Positions 45,054 to 55,010 of a DNA stretch of 64,000 bases are shown piece after piece. The stretch comes from JAJRXR01 sp041402005 (GTDB lineage Bacteria; Planctomycetota; Phycisphaerae; Phycisphaerales; UBA1924): NCBI GenBank assembly GCA_041402005.1, contig JAWKTB010000002.1, forward strand, positions 1-64,000, written 5' to 3'. The translations under genes and the position numbers were made by a program. The notes under the pieces were generated by a model, which had not been told where the DNA came from, searched no databases, and saw nothing but the letters and a program-made list of their open reading frames with translations. The first letter of the stretch is position 1. The number at the start of each line of letters is the position of its first letter.

Positions 45054-45139
45054 GACATCACCTTGGCATCCCGCCGACCCCGGATGGTACCGACGCCAGG
45101 GCGTCCCCAAGTCGTCCACGCCGACGCGGGGCGGCGAAC

Positions 45140-45145
45140 TACCCT
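45140..45145 (+). promoter_or_regulatory. candidate -10 hexamer before pdxH
   Basis: TACCCT ends 5 nt before the ATG at 45151, and no Shine-Dalgarno sequence is visible (only a C run), suggesting a leaderless transcript. Confidence 0.35.
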
Positions 45146-45150
45146 CCCCC

Positions 45151-45861
45151 ATGACCACGAGCGATCCAGGGGCCCTGGCGGGGGTGTTCGACGCGGGCGG
45201 CGGGCTGCCTGAGCCCTTGCCATCGGAGCCGATGACCACCCTGGACGCCTGGCTCGACGAGGCCTGGTCGCGCCGGGACGTGCCCAACCCGAACGCGATG
45301 ACACTGGCGAGCGTGGACGCCGAGGGACGCCCGGCCGCTCGCATCGTCCTGTGCAAGAGCGTCGAGCCCGAGCGTGGCTCGCTCGTCTTCTACACCAACT
45401 ACCGGGGGCGCAAGGGGCGCGAGCTCGAGGCGAACCCCCACGTCGCCTGCGTCCTTCACTGGGACCACCTGCAGCGACAAGTCCGTGTCGAGGGCGTCGT
45501 GACGAAGACGTCGGCGGCGGAGTCCGACGCGTACTTCCGCACGCGGAGCTGGGAGAGCCGCCTGGGCGCCTGGGCGAGCGATCAGTCCGAGCCGATCGCG
45601 TCGCGGGAGGCGCTGCTCGAGAAGGTCGCCGAGAAGGCGATCGAGCTGGGCGTGGATCTCGGCGCCATCGTGGACGGGCGCGAGGTGGAGATCCCGAGGC
45701 CGCCCCACTGGGGGGGCTACCGCGTGTGGGCGGATCGCGTGGAGCTGTGGGTGGGCGCGTGCGGGCGCGTGCATGACCGGGCGAGGTGGACGCGCGAACT
45801 GACCCGCGATGGAAACGCCTACAAGGGTGGGGCATGGAGCGTGACGCGCTTGCAGCCCTAG
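45151..45861 (+). CDS. pdxH: pyridoxamine 5'-phosphate oxidase
   Basis: The FMN enzyme oxidises pyridoxamine or pyridoxine 5'-phosphate to PLP. The 236-residue protein has NPNAMTLASVDAEGRPAARI, RIVLCKS, LVFYTNYRGRKGRELEANP (FMN binding), HWDHLQRQVRVEG, the SRLGAWASDQS signature and the C-terminal RPPHWGGYRVWADRVELW, which covers the active site. The ending WSVTRLQP matches the family's RL.P. The ATG at 45151 is the first after a TACCCT hexamer. PLP made here would serve the PLP enzymes at 61921 and 63340, although they are not linked in an operon. Confidence 0.94.
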   Translation: MTTSDPGALAGVFDAGGGLPEPLPSEPMTTLDAWLDEAWSRRDVPNPNAMTLASVDAEGRPAARIVLCKSVEPERGSLVFYTNYRGRKGRELEANPHVACVLHWDHLQRQVRVEGVVTKTSAAESDAYFRTRSWESRLGAWASDQSEPIASREALLEKVAEKAIELGVDLGAIVDGREVEIPRPPHWGGYRVWADRVELWVGACGRVHDRARWTRELTRDGNAYKGGAWSVTRLQP

Positions 45862-45875
45862 CGAGCGTTCCCTCG

Positions 45876-46011
45876 ATCCCAGACGCGAGCGGAAGCTCGC
45901 GAGAGCGGGCCCGATCGTGCGCACAAACTCTTGAGAACCGCAGATCGAACCGAAATGGAAGCTCGCGAACATTCCCGGGAATGTTCGCGAGCTTCCGCTC
46001 GCGTCTGGGAT
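45876..46011. mobile_element. 136-bp MITE-like palindromic element
   Basis: Positions 45876-45902 and 45985-46011 are perfect 27-bp inverted repeats, each with a CGCGAGC-GGAA-GCTCGCG hairpin or its complement. Inside is a perfect 40-bp palindrome at 45957-45996, centred on CCCGGG, which overlaps the right repeat. No coding frame is present. It lies between the convergent genes ending at 45861 and 46037. A single repeat copy is at 4961-4987. No target-site duplication is obvious, so a REP-pair (REPIN-like) origin is as likely as a transposon remnant. Confidence 0.65.
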
Positions 46012-46036
46012 TCGGAGGCGTACATCCGCACGTGAC

Positions 46037-48655
46037 TCAGTGCGAGGCGGATCCCCCGCGCCTCCGCCACACCATCCATCCGAGCGCCATGAGCGTGAAT
46101 CGCCCGAGCGAGACCGGGCGGACGCCCTGCTTTCTCCGCAGGGCGCCCAGCTCGTACGCCGCGGTCCACTGCCCCGCCAGCACGCGCCACGCCCAGAAGA
46201 CCGAGCGGCTGGGGTCGTAGTAGTTGGTCGCCTCCGCGCCGGCGCCGTTGAGCTCGATCACGCCCAGGTTCTCGCCCCGGCGCAGCTCGTCCTCGCTCCG
46301 GAAGCGGACGTCGAAACGCCCGATGTCGAGCTCGCCTCCGTCGATCCCCTTGAAGTTGCGGGCGACCTCGTCGATGGCGTGCTCAAGCTCGGGCGTGATG
46401 AGGTCGGCGCCGTCGCTGAACTTGGCGCCCCGGATGTGGTTGCCGACCTGCCCGATCTTGATGACCACGCCATCGCCCGGCACCTCGTCGGCGCGCTCGC
46501 CGAGCTGGTCGAGCAGGGCGCCTGCCTGAAGGCGACAGCGCTTGTGCGCGAGGATGAGGCGACGAATCGTCCGACGCCCGTCGCCCCTGACCTCGGGCAG
46601 GGTCTTGCGCGTGATCGAGTAGATGCGGCCCGTCAGCTCGCCCGGCGGCGCTTCGCTGTCAACGTATCGCGAATCGCGGATCCAGAACACCCCCGCCTCG
46701 CCAGGGCCCGGGTGGTACCGCTGCACGACGACCGGTGCGTGGACGGCGTGGAAGTACCGACGCACGTCCTCGGGCGTGCGCGCCAACCGGACGTCGGCGC
46801 CGTTCTGCCCGACGTCCGGCTTGAGAATGATCGGCAGGGCGCCCAGGTCCTCGCGCGACTCGATCAGCGCGAGGGCCTGGTCCGTGCGCACCTCGGGAGA
46901 CGGTCCCGCCTCGATGATGACGGCGGGCATGACTGCGGCGCCCGCGTGCGTGAGCCCCTCGAGGATCTCGGCCTTCGACTCGCCGACGAAACCCCCGCCG
47001 TGGGACATGCCGGGGTTCGTCGAGGTGAAGACGAGCAGGCCCCGATGTTTCGCGGCCAGTCGCAGCAGGTGGGGGAGCAGGGGCAGGTAGATCGCCCAGA
47101 TCGGCCACCACTCGTGGTTGCGCGCGCGGGCGAGGGAGTTGCGCAGGCTCCGCCACCCGCTGGGCGTGAGCAGCTTGGGGACGACCGCGAGCAGGAGCAC
47201 GCCGAGCAGGATCGCGAGCAGGAGGCCCAGCCCGTCCCAGGCGTACGACAGGGCGAAGAGGCCCAGGTCGTGGCGCCTTGCGAAGTCCTGGGGCGGCACG
47301 CGCGAGATGAACCAGAGGACGAAGAGCGCGAGCAGGGGCTTGACGAGGGCGCCGAGCCAGCAGAGAGCGTGGGCGCGCCGGTGCGGGTCGGTGACGACGC
47401 CGAGGAGGGCGCCCGCCCAGAGCCCCGCGGTCGCGACGCCGAAATCGAGCGACATCGCGGCGACCAGCAACGCGACCACGACCGTCGTCAGGCGGGGCCA
47501 CATCCACGCGAGGGGCGCGATGACGAGCACCCAGATCAGCCAGTGCACGCCTCTCGCATGGACGACGACCCAGTCCCAGAGTGCCGCGATCCCCGCTCGC
47601 TCGGGGCGTGGGTCGAGGTTCTCGTACCCGGTCAGTGGCGCGACGCCCGGCGTGTCGTGCCTCGCGAAGTGGGCGAGCATGATCGGCGCCGCCTGCTCGG
47701 TCTGCAGGAACGGGATGAAGTGGCTGGCGTCGATCATGACCAGGCGGCTGGCGGGCATCAGCTCGTGGTGGCGCTCGGCGTTCCAGTCGGCGGCGAGGAA
47801 GTCGTGGCGCCCGTGCAGGATGAGCGTGGGCGTCTTCAGGCGGCGCATGATGTCCGCCGCCGGTCGTTGGTCCGTGTCCCAGAAGTTCCAGAGCCAGCCG
47901 AGGCGTTCGGCGCGGCTGGCGAGCAGGCCGAAGTGGGGGATCAGCTCGCCCGCCCCGCCCATCATGACCAGGCCGAAGGCGTACTTGGCGTGCTCGAAGA
48001 GGTGGCTGCCCGAGCCCTCTGTTTCCTGGGCGCCGACGGAGGCGAGCATGGTGATGGAGGCGACGCGCTCGGGGGCGAGGTCGGCCATGTGGATGGCGGT
48101 GTACCCGCCGTTGGACCAGCCGACGACGTGCGCCCGCTCGATGCCCAGTTCGTCCATCATCGCGAGGACGCTGCGGGCCTGGGCCTCGCTCGAGTAGTTC
48201 GGCACGAAGCGAAGGCGGAACAGGTCGCGGAGCGTGCTGTGGGTGTCGAAGCGTTCGAGGCTGTCGCCGAAGCCGGGGAGGTTCGGGGCGTAGACGTGTC
48301 GCCCATCGAGGGTGAAGAAGGAGACGAGGGTGGGATCGCCCGGCGATTGCGAGAACCCGAAGTCGGCGCCGTGACCGGGCGAGCCGTGGAGCATGATGAC
48401 TGGCAGGCGATCGTCAGATCGTGCGCGCGGCTCCCACTCGAACATGTCCATGCCCATGCGCCCGGTCGAGCGCGGGCCGGACTTCTCCGGTCCGTGTCGC
48501 CCCATCGTGGGGATGTCGAGCTGCGAGTCGGCGGGTGGGGCGACGGGCATCGTCGCGTGCTGCTGCGAGATGTGCGAGGCGACCAGGAGCAGGAGGTACA
48601 GGGTGGCGCCCGCCCAGATCAGACCCCGCTTGTGCTCGCGGACATATCGGCGCAT
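46037..48655 (-). CDS. alpha/beta hydrolase - membrane - ATP-grasp fusion protein
   Basis: The 872-residue protein joins three modules. After a signal-anchor helix (about 11-27) comes an alpha/beta hydrolase (about 80-335) with nucleophile S181 (GWSNGG), acid D285 (HGRHDF) and H312 (DASHF). A membrane region of about five helices follows (about 368-495). The C-terminal ATP-grasp domain (about 540-835) has GGGFVGESK, the ATP lysine K612 (IILKPDVGQNGADV), GRFDVRF and the metal-binding VIELNGAGAEATNYYD. ATP-grasp enzymes join a carboxylate to an amine or thiol; the hydrolase may make or release one reactant. I know of no characterised fusion like this. rlmN lies 5 nt from its start. Confidence 0.75.
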   Translation of the reverse strand: MRRYVREHKRGLIWAGATLYLLLLVASHISQQHATMPVAPPADSQLDIPTMGRHGPEKSGPRSTGRMGMDMFEWEPRARSDDRLPVIMLHGSPGHGADFGFSQSPGDPTLVSFFTLDGRHVYAPNLPGFGDSLERFDTHSTLRDLFRLRFVPNYSSEAQARSVLAMMDELGIERAHVVGWSNGGYTAIHMADLAPERVASITMLASVGAQETEGSGSHLFEHAKYAFGLVMMGGAGELIPHFGLLASRAERLGWLWNFWDTDQRPAADIMRRLKTPTLILHGRHDFLAADWNAERHHELMPASRLVMIDASHFIPFLQTEQAAPIMLAHFARHDTPGVAPLTGYENLDPRPERAGIAALWDWVVVHARGVHWLIWVLVIAPLAWMWPRLTTVVVALLVAAMSLDFGVATAGLWAGALLGVVTDPHRRAHALCWLGALVKPLLALFVLWFISRVPPQDFARRHDLGLFALSYAWDGLGLLLAILLGVLLLAVVPKLLTPSGWRSLRNSLARARNHEWWPIWAIYLPLLPHLLRLAAKHRGLLVFTSTNPGMSHGGGFVGESKAEILEGLTHAGAAVMPAVIIEAGPSPEVRTDQALALIESREDLGALPIILKPDVGQNGADVRLARTPEDVRRYFHAVHAPVVVQRYHPGPGEAGVFWIRDSRYVDSEAPPGELTGRIYSITRKTLPEVRGDGRRTIRRLILAHKRCRLQAGALLDQLGERADEVPGDGVVIKIGQVGNHIRGAKFSDGADLITPELEHAIDEVARNFKGIDGGELDIGRFDVRFRSEDELRRGENLGVIELNGAGAEATNYYDPSRSVFWAWRVLAGQWTAAYELGALRRKQGVRPVSLGRFTLMALGWMVWRRRGGSASH

Positions 48656-48659
48656 CGTG

Positions 48660-49829
48660 TCAGCCGGGGGCTTGATTGGTGGTCAGGGGTGTGTAGTTTC
48701 GCCTGCGGATGTCGGGGGCGCCGAGCTGGCCGCAGGCGGCCATCTGGGAGCGTCCCTTCGTCCGACGGCGTTTGACGAAGACGCCAAGGTCCGCGAGCTG
48801 GTCCACGAACGCCTTGACGCTCTCCTCGCTGGGCGCGGGCCAGGGCGAGTCGCGCCTCGGGTTGTATGGGATGACGTTGAGCAGACCGATGTGCCCACGC
48901 TCCTCGGTGCGCGTGAAGGGGCGGAGCCACGTGGCGAGCTGCTCGGCGTGCTCGGGCGCGTCGTTCACGCCAGGGATCAGGACGTACTCGAACAGGATCT
49001 TGCGGCTGCCCCGGACGCGGACGAGGTCCAGCATCGCCTCGCGCAGCTCGTCCATGCCCCATTTCTTGTTGAGGGGCATGATCTGGTTGCGGACCTCGTC
49101 CGTCGGGGCGTTGACGGAGAGGGCGAGGCCCAGGCGCTTCCAGCCCGGCTGCTGGACGACGTCCACGAGGCGGCGCAGGCCGTCGACGCGACCGACGGTC
49201 GAGATCGTGATCGCGCTCATCGGCAGGTTGGCGCCGGTGTGGTCGGTGAGGACGCTGATGGCGGCGAGGACCTCGTCGAGGTTGTCGAGGGGCTCGCCCA
49301 TGCCCATGAAGACGATGTTGTTGATGGAGGCGCCGCCCTCATCGCGTCCCTCGCGCTCGAGCAGGTCTCGGGCCGCCCACCACTGCCCGACGATCTCGGA
49401 GGCGGTCAGCGAGCGGACCAGCCCCATCTGGGCGGTCTCGCAGAACTCGCACCCCATCGCGCACCCGACTTGGCTGGAGACGCACAGGGTGTGGGTCTTC
49501 CTCCGCGTGCGTCCGATCATCGGGATGATGACGCTCTCGATGTCGAGGTGGGGGACGCCCTGGTCCGCGAGGCGTCCCGATTCGGGGCGGTCGAGCCGCT
49601 GCACGAACTTGGTGGTGATCCCCTCGTCGCAGGGCTCGTCGAGTCGGCGGACGATCGGGGCGACGCTCGCCCTCGCGATCTCAGGCAGGGCCGACGGATC
49701 TCGCTCGCGGAAGAACCGCGTGTACGCCTCGCGGGCCTTGTGAGGGGAATGCCCGAGTCGAGCGCACGCGTCCGCGAACTGATCGCGGGTCATGGCCAGA
49801 GGGCTGAGAATCTGGGCGGATCGTGGCAT
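48660..49829 (-). CDS. rlmN: 23S rRNA/tRNA adenine-C2 methyltransferase RlmN
   Basis: This radical-SAM enzyme methylates A2503 of 23S rRNA, and A37 of some tRNAs in E. coli. The 389-residue protein binds the 4Fe-4S cluster with C123-x3-C127-x2-C130 (CAMGCEFC). The two catalytic cysteines are C116 (TLCVSSQVGC) and C366 (MAACGQL). Other motifs are NNIVFMGMGEPLDN, ALSVNAPTDEVRNQIMP, LIPGVND and NVIPYNP. The N-terminal accessory domain is shorter than in E. coli. Cfr is related, but the motif wording fits RlmN better. The fusion hydrolase gene follows by 4 nt, so the two are probably co-transcribed. Confidence 0.88.
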   Translation of the reverse strand: MPRSAQILSPLAMTRDQFADACARLGHSPHKAREAYTRFFRERDPSALPEIARASVAPIVRRLDEPCDEGITTKFVQRLDRPESGRLADQGVPHLDIESVIIPMIGRTRRKTHTLCVSSQVGCAMGCEFCETAQMGLVRSLTASEIVGQWWAARDLLEREGRDEGGASINNIVFMGMGEPLDNLDEVLAAISVLTDHTGANLPMSAITISTVGRVDGLRRLVDVVQQPGWKRLGLALSVNAPTDEVRNQIMPLNKKWGMDELREAMLDLVRVRGSRKILFEYVLIPGVNDAPEHAEQLATWLRPFTRTEERGHIGLLNVIPYNPRRDSPWPAPSEESVKAFVDQLADLGVFVKRRRTKGRSQMAACGQLGAPDIRRRNYTPLTTNQAPG

Positions 49830-49921
49830 CGCGGATCGGCGCTCGGAGCGGGGGCGGGCGGATGGTATGCTGGGCCTTCGGTCGGCCCCGAGCCGACGCC
49901 CGGCCCATTCGCCCCCCCGGG

Positions 49922-50812
49922 ATGAGTTTCGTGGTACCCAGACGCCCCTCACATGCATTCACACTCATCGAGCTGCTGGTCGTCATCGCGATCATTGCGC
50001 TGCTGATCGGGATCCTGCTGCCCTCGCTGGGGGCGGCGAGAGAGTCGGGGTGGACGACGGTCTGCGCGAGCAACCTCCGCCAGCTCGGCATCTCGACGGC
50101 GCTCTACGCCGACGACAACGAGGAGAAGATCTGGCCCGCCGACTTCTCGGGCAACACGCTGTCGGGCACCTGGGCGCGGACCTGGAACCCCTCGCTCGGG
50201 CACTGGCAGAAGGGCCCGATCTACGACTACGTCGCCGACGCGCACGAGGTCCTCGGCTGCCCCAAGAACAAACGCCGAAGCACCGACGGGCAGGACCATT
50301 CCGAGCTCGAAGGCTGGACCAGCGGCGAGGTCGACTTCGACTACACCTTCATCTCCGGCATGCAGGGCGCCCGGATCGATCTCGATCGGCGGGTCTACTA
50401 CCTCGACAGGACCGGCGGTGGGTGGACCGGGGGCAACGGGCCCCTCGTCATCTTCGATCCCGACCAGGCGGACGAGATCTTCGGCACGTTCCGCCGCCCG
50501 CCCTTCATCGTCGAGGAGAGCTCAACCTTTTACAACACCTCGATCCCCGACGGCCTGTGGGGCAACGACGACCAGATCACCACGCGCCACAAGGGGGATG
50601 GGTGGATGCTGCTGCTGGATGGGACCGCGGAGCTCTTCGATGTCTCCTCCGGGCCCAAGGGCGAGGAGTACCGCGACCCCGAGGACTTCATCGCCAACAA
50701 CGTCTACGTGAAGGTCCAGGGCGGGGGCGGGCCCGTCTACCGCCAGCTCTACTGGTGGGATCTCAACCGGGCGCACCACGCGTACGGCTGGATCAACGGG
50801 ATCCTCTTCTAG
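49922..50812 (+). CDS. pseudopilin-like protein (prepilin-type N-terminus)
   Basis: The 296-residue protein starts at ATG 49922 with a short leader and FTLIELLVVIAIIALLIGIL, the prepilin peptidase site. The helix is followed by ASNLRQLGISTALYADDNEE, typical of the planctomycetal G-like family. The C-terminal part lacks a clear H...DG signature of the kind in the genes at 35440 and 60271; an RHKGDGWMLLLDGTAELF stretch is the nearest equivalent. It stands alone between rlmN and asnS. A TATGCT hexamer at 49866-49871 could be its -10. Confidence 0.82.
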   Translation: MSFVVPRRPSHAFTLIELLVVIAIIALLIGILLPSLGAARESGWTTVCASNLRQLGISTALYADDNEEKIWPADFSGNTLSGTWARTWNPSLGHWQKGPIYDYVADAHEVLGCPKNKRRSTDGQDHSELEGWTSGEVDFDYTFISGMQGARIDLDRRVYYLDRTGGGWTGGNGPLVIFDPDQADEIFGTFRRPPFIVEESSTFYNTSIPDGLWGNDDQITTRHKGDGWMLLLDGTAELFDVSSGPKGEEYRDPEDFIANNVYVKVQGGGGPVYRQLYWWDLNRAHHAYGWINGILF

Positions 50813-50891
50813 ACGTTCGCCGATCGGGCCGGCTCGGCCCGGATGGACTGCCCCTCGGCTACCATCGCCCCTCTAGCCGCGAGGGACGTCG

Positions 50892-52310
<1,419 letters not shown>

Positions 52311-52315
52311 AGCAA

Positions 52316-52347
52316 GAGACGGAGAGACGAAGAGACGGAGAGACGAA
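52316..52347. repeat. four tandem 8-bp purine-rich repeats
   Basis: GAGACGGA and GAGACGAA alternate twice (32 bp) between asnS and the zincin gene. The only pyrimidine in each unit is C. The repeat comes directly before the GGGGTGAG start region of the zincin gene and may influence its ribosome binding. Confidence 0.7.
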
Positions 52348-52350
52348 GGG

Positions 52351-53550
52351 GTGAGACACCTGGTGGTCATCGCGGCGGTGGTGCTCGGGGGTGCGCTCGA
52401 TCGCGCCCGGGGCGATGACGACGCCGCGGCGCTCGCCGGGATCCAGACTCTGCTGATCGAGATGTCCGAGGCCGTGACGGCGGGCGACATCGGCGACTAC
52501 CTCTCGCACATCGCGCCCGAGGACGTCACGTACCTGACCGAGCAGCGCAACTGGGCCGCCGACCTGCGCGACCACCCCGTCCACGATTTCGTGATCCGCC
52601 TCGTGGATCCCTCGAAGCTGACGGTGTCCGAGCACGGTTGGGCCGTCGGCGAGGTCGAGATGCGCTGGCGCCTGGGCGAGTTCGAGCCGCGACACAGCGT
52701 GAAGTTCCCGGCGAGGTTCGTCCCCGCGGGGGCGATCGACGGCGCCTGGTTCTTCGGGGGCGAGAGCTGGCGTGTGGTCTACGACGATCGGCACGGGGCG
52801 CCATGCCGGGCGCTGGCGCCCGACGGGCTCGAGAGCGTCGCCCTGCAGATCGTCGAGGTGCTGCCGAGCGTGCGCGAGCGCGTGGACGAGATGTTCGGGA
52901 TCGACAACCAGCGAGAAGTGCAGGTGAAGGTGTACGAGTCGGTCGAGCACCTGCAGGCGTCGATCTATCTCAGCTACGAGGAGCCTTTGGGCGGGTGGAA
53001 CGAGCCGGGCGAGGCGATCAAGCTGCTGGCCGGCCCGTCGCTGGGCGCGATGAACCTCCGACACCTGCTCGCCCACGAGTACGGGCACGCCGCGACGTTC
53101 ACGCTCGGCGAGCGCGTCGACGACGCGCCCTGGTGGACCCTCGAGGGCGTGGCGGAGCTGGCCTCCGACCGCGCGGGGGGGCAGTCGGGCGGCGCCCGCG
53201 CCCGCATGGTCCGCGACTGGAAGGCGAGGGGCGTCCTGAAGGACTGGGACCAGCTCGACGACTTCCGGGGCGAGGCGAACATGTACGCCCAGTGGGTCTA
53301 CGTCCAGGGCTGGAGCATGCTCCGGTACATCACCGACCGCTTCGGCGATGGGGCGCGCAACGACTGGATGACGCTGCTCGTCTCGGGCGAGCCGCTCGAA
53401 GGCGCCACGCGCCAGGCGCTCGGGACGAGCTTCGCCGACCTCGACCGTGCGTGGCGAGGCTCGATCGACGCGAACGCCACGCCGGCACGAGCGGAGGAGG
53501 CGCAGGAAGACGTGGAGGCGGTCACGCCCGAGGTGGGCGCGGACGATTGA
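52351..53550 (+). CDS. secreted zinc metallopeptidase-like protein (gluzincin type)
   Basis: The 399-residue product has a signal peptide (about 1-21, ending ARG), a helical/beta domain of about 170 residues and then a zincin core. H242-E243-x2-H246 (LLAHEYGHAATF) is followed by WWTLEGVAELAS, in which E265 is the likely third zinc ligand, 19 residues after H246. The rest is helical (QWVYVQGWSMLRYI), as in DUF2268/M61-like zincins. The tail is acidic and low in complexity. GTG 52351 is used as the start. It is probably an active extracytoplasmic peptidase; the substrate is unknown. Confidence 0.7.
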   Translation: MRHLVVIAAVVLGGALDRARGDDDAAALAGIQTLLIEMSEAVTAGDIGDYLSHIAPEDVTYLTEQRNWAADLRDHPVHDFVIRLVDPSKLTVSEHGWAVGEVEMRWRLGEFEPRHSVKFPARFVPAGAIDGAWFFGGESWRVVYDDRHGAPCRALAPDGLESVALQIVEVLPSVRERVDEMFGIDNQREVQVKVYESVEHLQASIYLSYEEPLGGWNEPGEAIKLLAGPSLGAMNLRHLLAHEYGHAATFTLGERVDDAPWWTLEGVAELASDRAGGQSGGARARMVRDWKARGVLKDWDQLDDFRGEANMYAQWVYVQGWSMLRYITDRFGDGARNDWMTLLVSGEPLEGATRQALGTSFADLDRAWRGSIDANATPARAEEAQEDVEAVTPEVGADD

Positions 53551-53577
53551 GTGGGGCGCGCCCCATGGCGCTCACGA

Positions 53578-54879
53578 TCAATCGTCCGTAGCCTCGTCCT
53601 CGACGCGTGGCGTCGCGTCGGGCGAGGTCGGCGACGAGATCACGTTCGTCGGGACGGCGTCGTTGAGTGGCGCGGGCGCCGAACGGACGAAGACGATGTA
53701 GACCCAGACGCAGGCCGCCATGAACGCGGTGTAGAGCGCGAGCCAGCCGACGGTCTGGCGCAGGCGGGCCGGGCGGGTCTCGAGAGGCTTGGAGAGGACG
53801 AGCAGCAACGTGGCGCCGTGGGGCGTCGCGCGCCGGGCTAGCGGGCCCGTGTGCGCCCAGGCCTGGGCCGCCGCGGCCCGGAGGCGCCCCAGGAAGCCCA
53901 CCGAGTCCGAGGCGGGCGCCGGCTCGGCGCGTGGCTCGACGCGTGCCGGGGTCTCGGCGGCGACGCGCGGGGTCGGCGCCTCGTCCGCGGGCTCATGCTC
54001 CTCGGTCTCTTCGCTCAGTTCGGCGGGCGACTCCTCTCCCAAGGGGTGCGGCGCCTCGAAGGCGCCCGGGCCCACGCGGTCCTGCTGGATCAACGCGTCG
54101 CTGACCGCCGCCAGCTCGTCGTCCAGGTCGTCCAGCCCTCGCGGTTCGCTCGTCGCGACCGCGCCGCCCTGGTCGGCGGGTTCCGGGGCGCGCTCGGGAT
54201 CGGGCGCGTCGTCGTTGTCGAGCACTTCGTCGATCGCGTCCGCCGGCTCGGCGATCGGCTCGTCGTCACCCAACGACTCGTTCTCGCTCGGCGTGGGCAG
54301 GACGTCCGCCGGCTCGGGCGCGCGCTCGGGGTCGGGCGCGTCGTCGCGCTCGGTCGTCTCGGTCAGCGCGTCGGCGGGCTCGGGGGCGCGTTCGGGGTCG
54401 GGCGCGTCGTCGTTGTCGAGCGCCTCGTCGATCGCGTCGGCCGGCTCGGCGATCCGGTCGGTCGAGGGCTGGTCGGACCGGTCGCCACCGGACTCGCCCA
54501 TCGCGGCACTGGCCGCCTCGGCGAGCATCTCCTCCACGCTCTCCGACAGCTCGCCGACCTCGCGCTCCAGCGCATCGTCGAGTTCCGTGGACACCTCGAC
54601 GGGCGCCGGCGGCTGGCTCGGCGCGATGTTCCGCCCGCCACTCGACGCCCCGTGCAGCAGCTCGTCAATCGCCGCCGTCAGGTCGTCAAGGTCTTCCGTG
54701 ATCTGCTCGACCGAGTCGATCGCGTCCTGCCCGGTCTGGTCGGCTGAGGGTGACGTGGCGTCGGACGACGAGGCGCCACCCTCGAGGTCGTCGCACGTGG
54801 CGTCGATCTCCGCGCGCAGCTCGTCCAGCTCGCGTCCGGGGTCGTTCGCCCGATCCGGCTTGTCCGCGGCGTCCGCCAT
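53578..54879 (-). CDS. acidic repeat protein with one C-terminal membrane helix
   Basis: The 433-residue protein is strongly acidic. After a helical N-terminus (about 1-140) it has repeats of DNDDAPDPERAPEPAD and AEPADAIDE (about 143-240, three units). An Ala/Arg-rich region and one membrane helix (about 378-398) follow, and then a short tail. Most of the protein would be cytoplasmic and largely disordered if the helix is tail-anchored. No enzyme motif is seen. It diverges from rsmE across a 131-bp gap. The repeats are nearly identical, so they are recently expanded or homogenised. Confidence 0.6.
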   Translation of the reverse strand: MADAADKPDRANDPGRELDELRAEIDATCDDLEGGASSSDATSPSADQTGQDAIDSVEQITEDLDDLTAAIDELLHGASSGGRNIAPSQPPAPVEVSTELDDALEREVGELSESVEEMLAEAASAAMGESGGDRSDQPSTDRIAEPADAIDEALDNDDAPDPERAPEPADALTETTERDDAPDPERAPEPADVLPTPSENESLGDDEPIAEPADAIDEVLDNDDAPDPERAPEPADQGGAVATSEPRGLDDLDDELAAVSDALIQQDRVGPGAFEAPHPLGEESPAELSEETEEHEPADEAPTPRVAAETPARVEPRAEPAPASDSVGFLGRLRAAAAQAWAHTGPLARRATPHGATLLLVLSKPLETRPARLRQTVGWLALYTAFMAACVWVYIVFVRSAPAPLNDAVPTNVISSPTSPDATPRVEDEATDD

Positions 54880-55010
54880 CCGTGCGTGGGCCCTCTGTCG
54901 CGGGCATGATCGGACCGCACGCCCCAGAACTCAAGGCGGGCAGGGGCGAATCGCCCCGGGGAGGCCCGTATCCTCATCCGAGGCCGCACGCCCCGGGAGC
55001 ACCGCCCGAT

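Noticed and set aside
46040..48775. 911-codon + strand open frame, longer than the opposing gene
   Set aside because: The minus strand encodes clear hydrolase and ATP-grasp motifs; long antisense frames are expected at this GC content.
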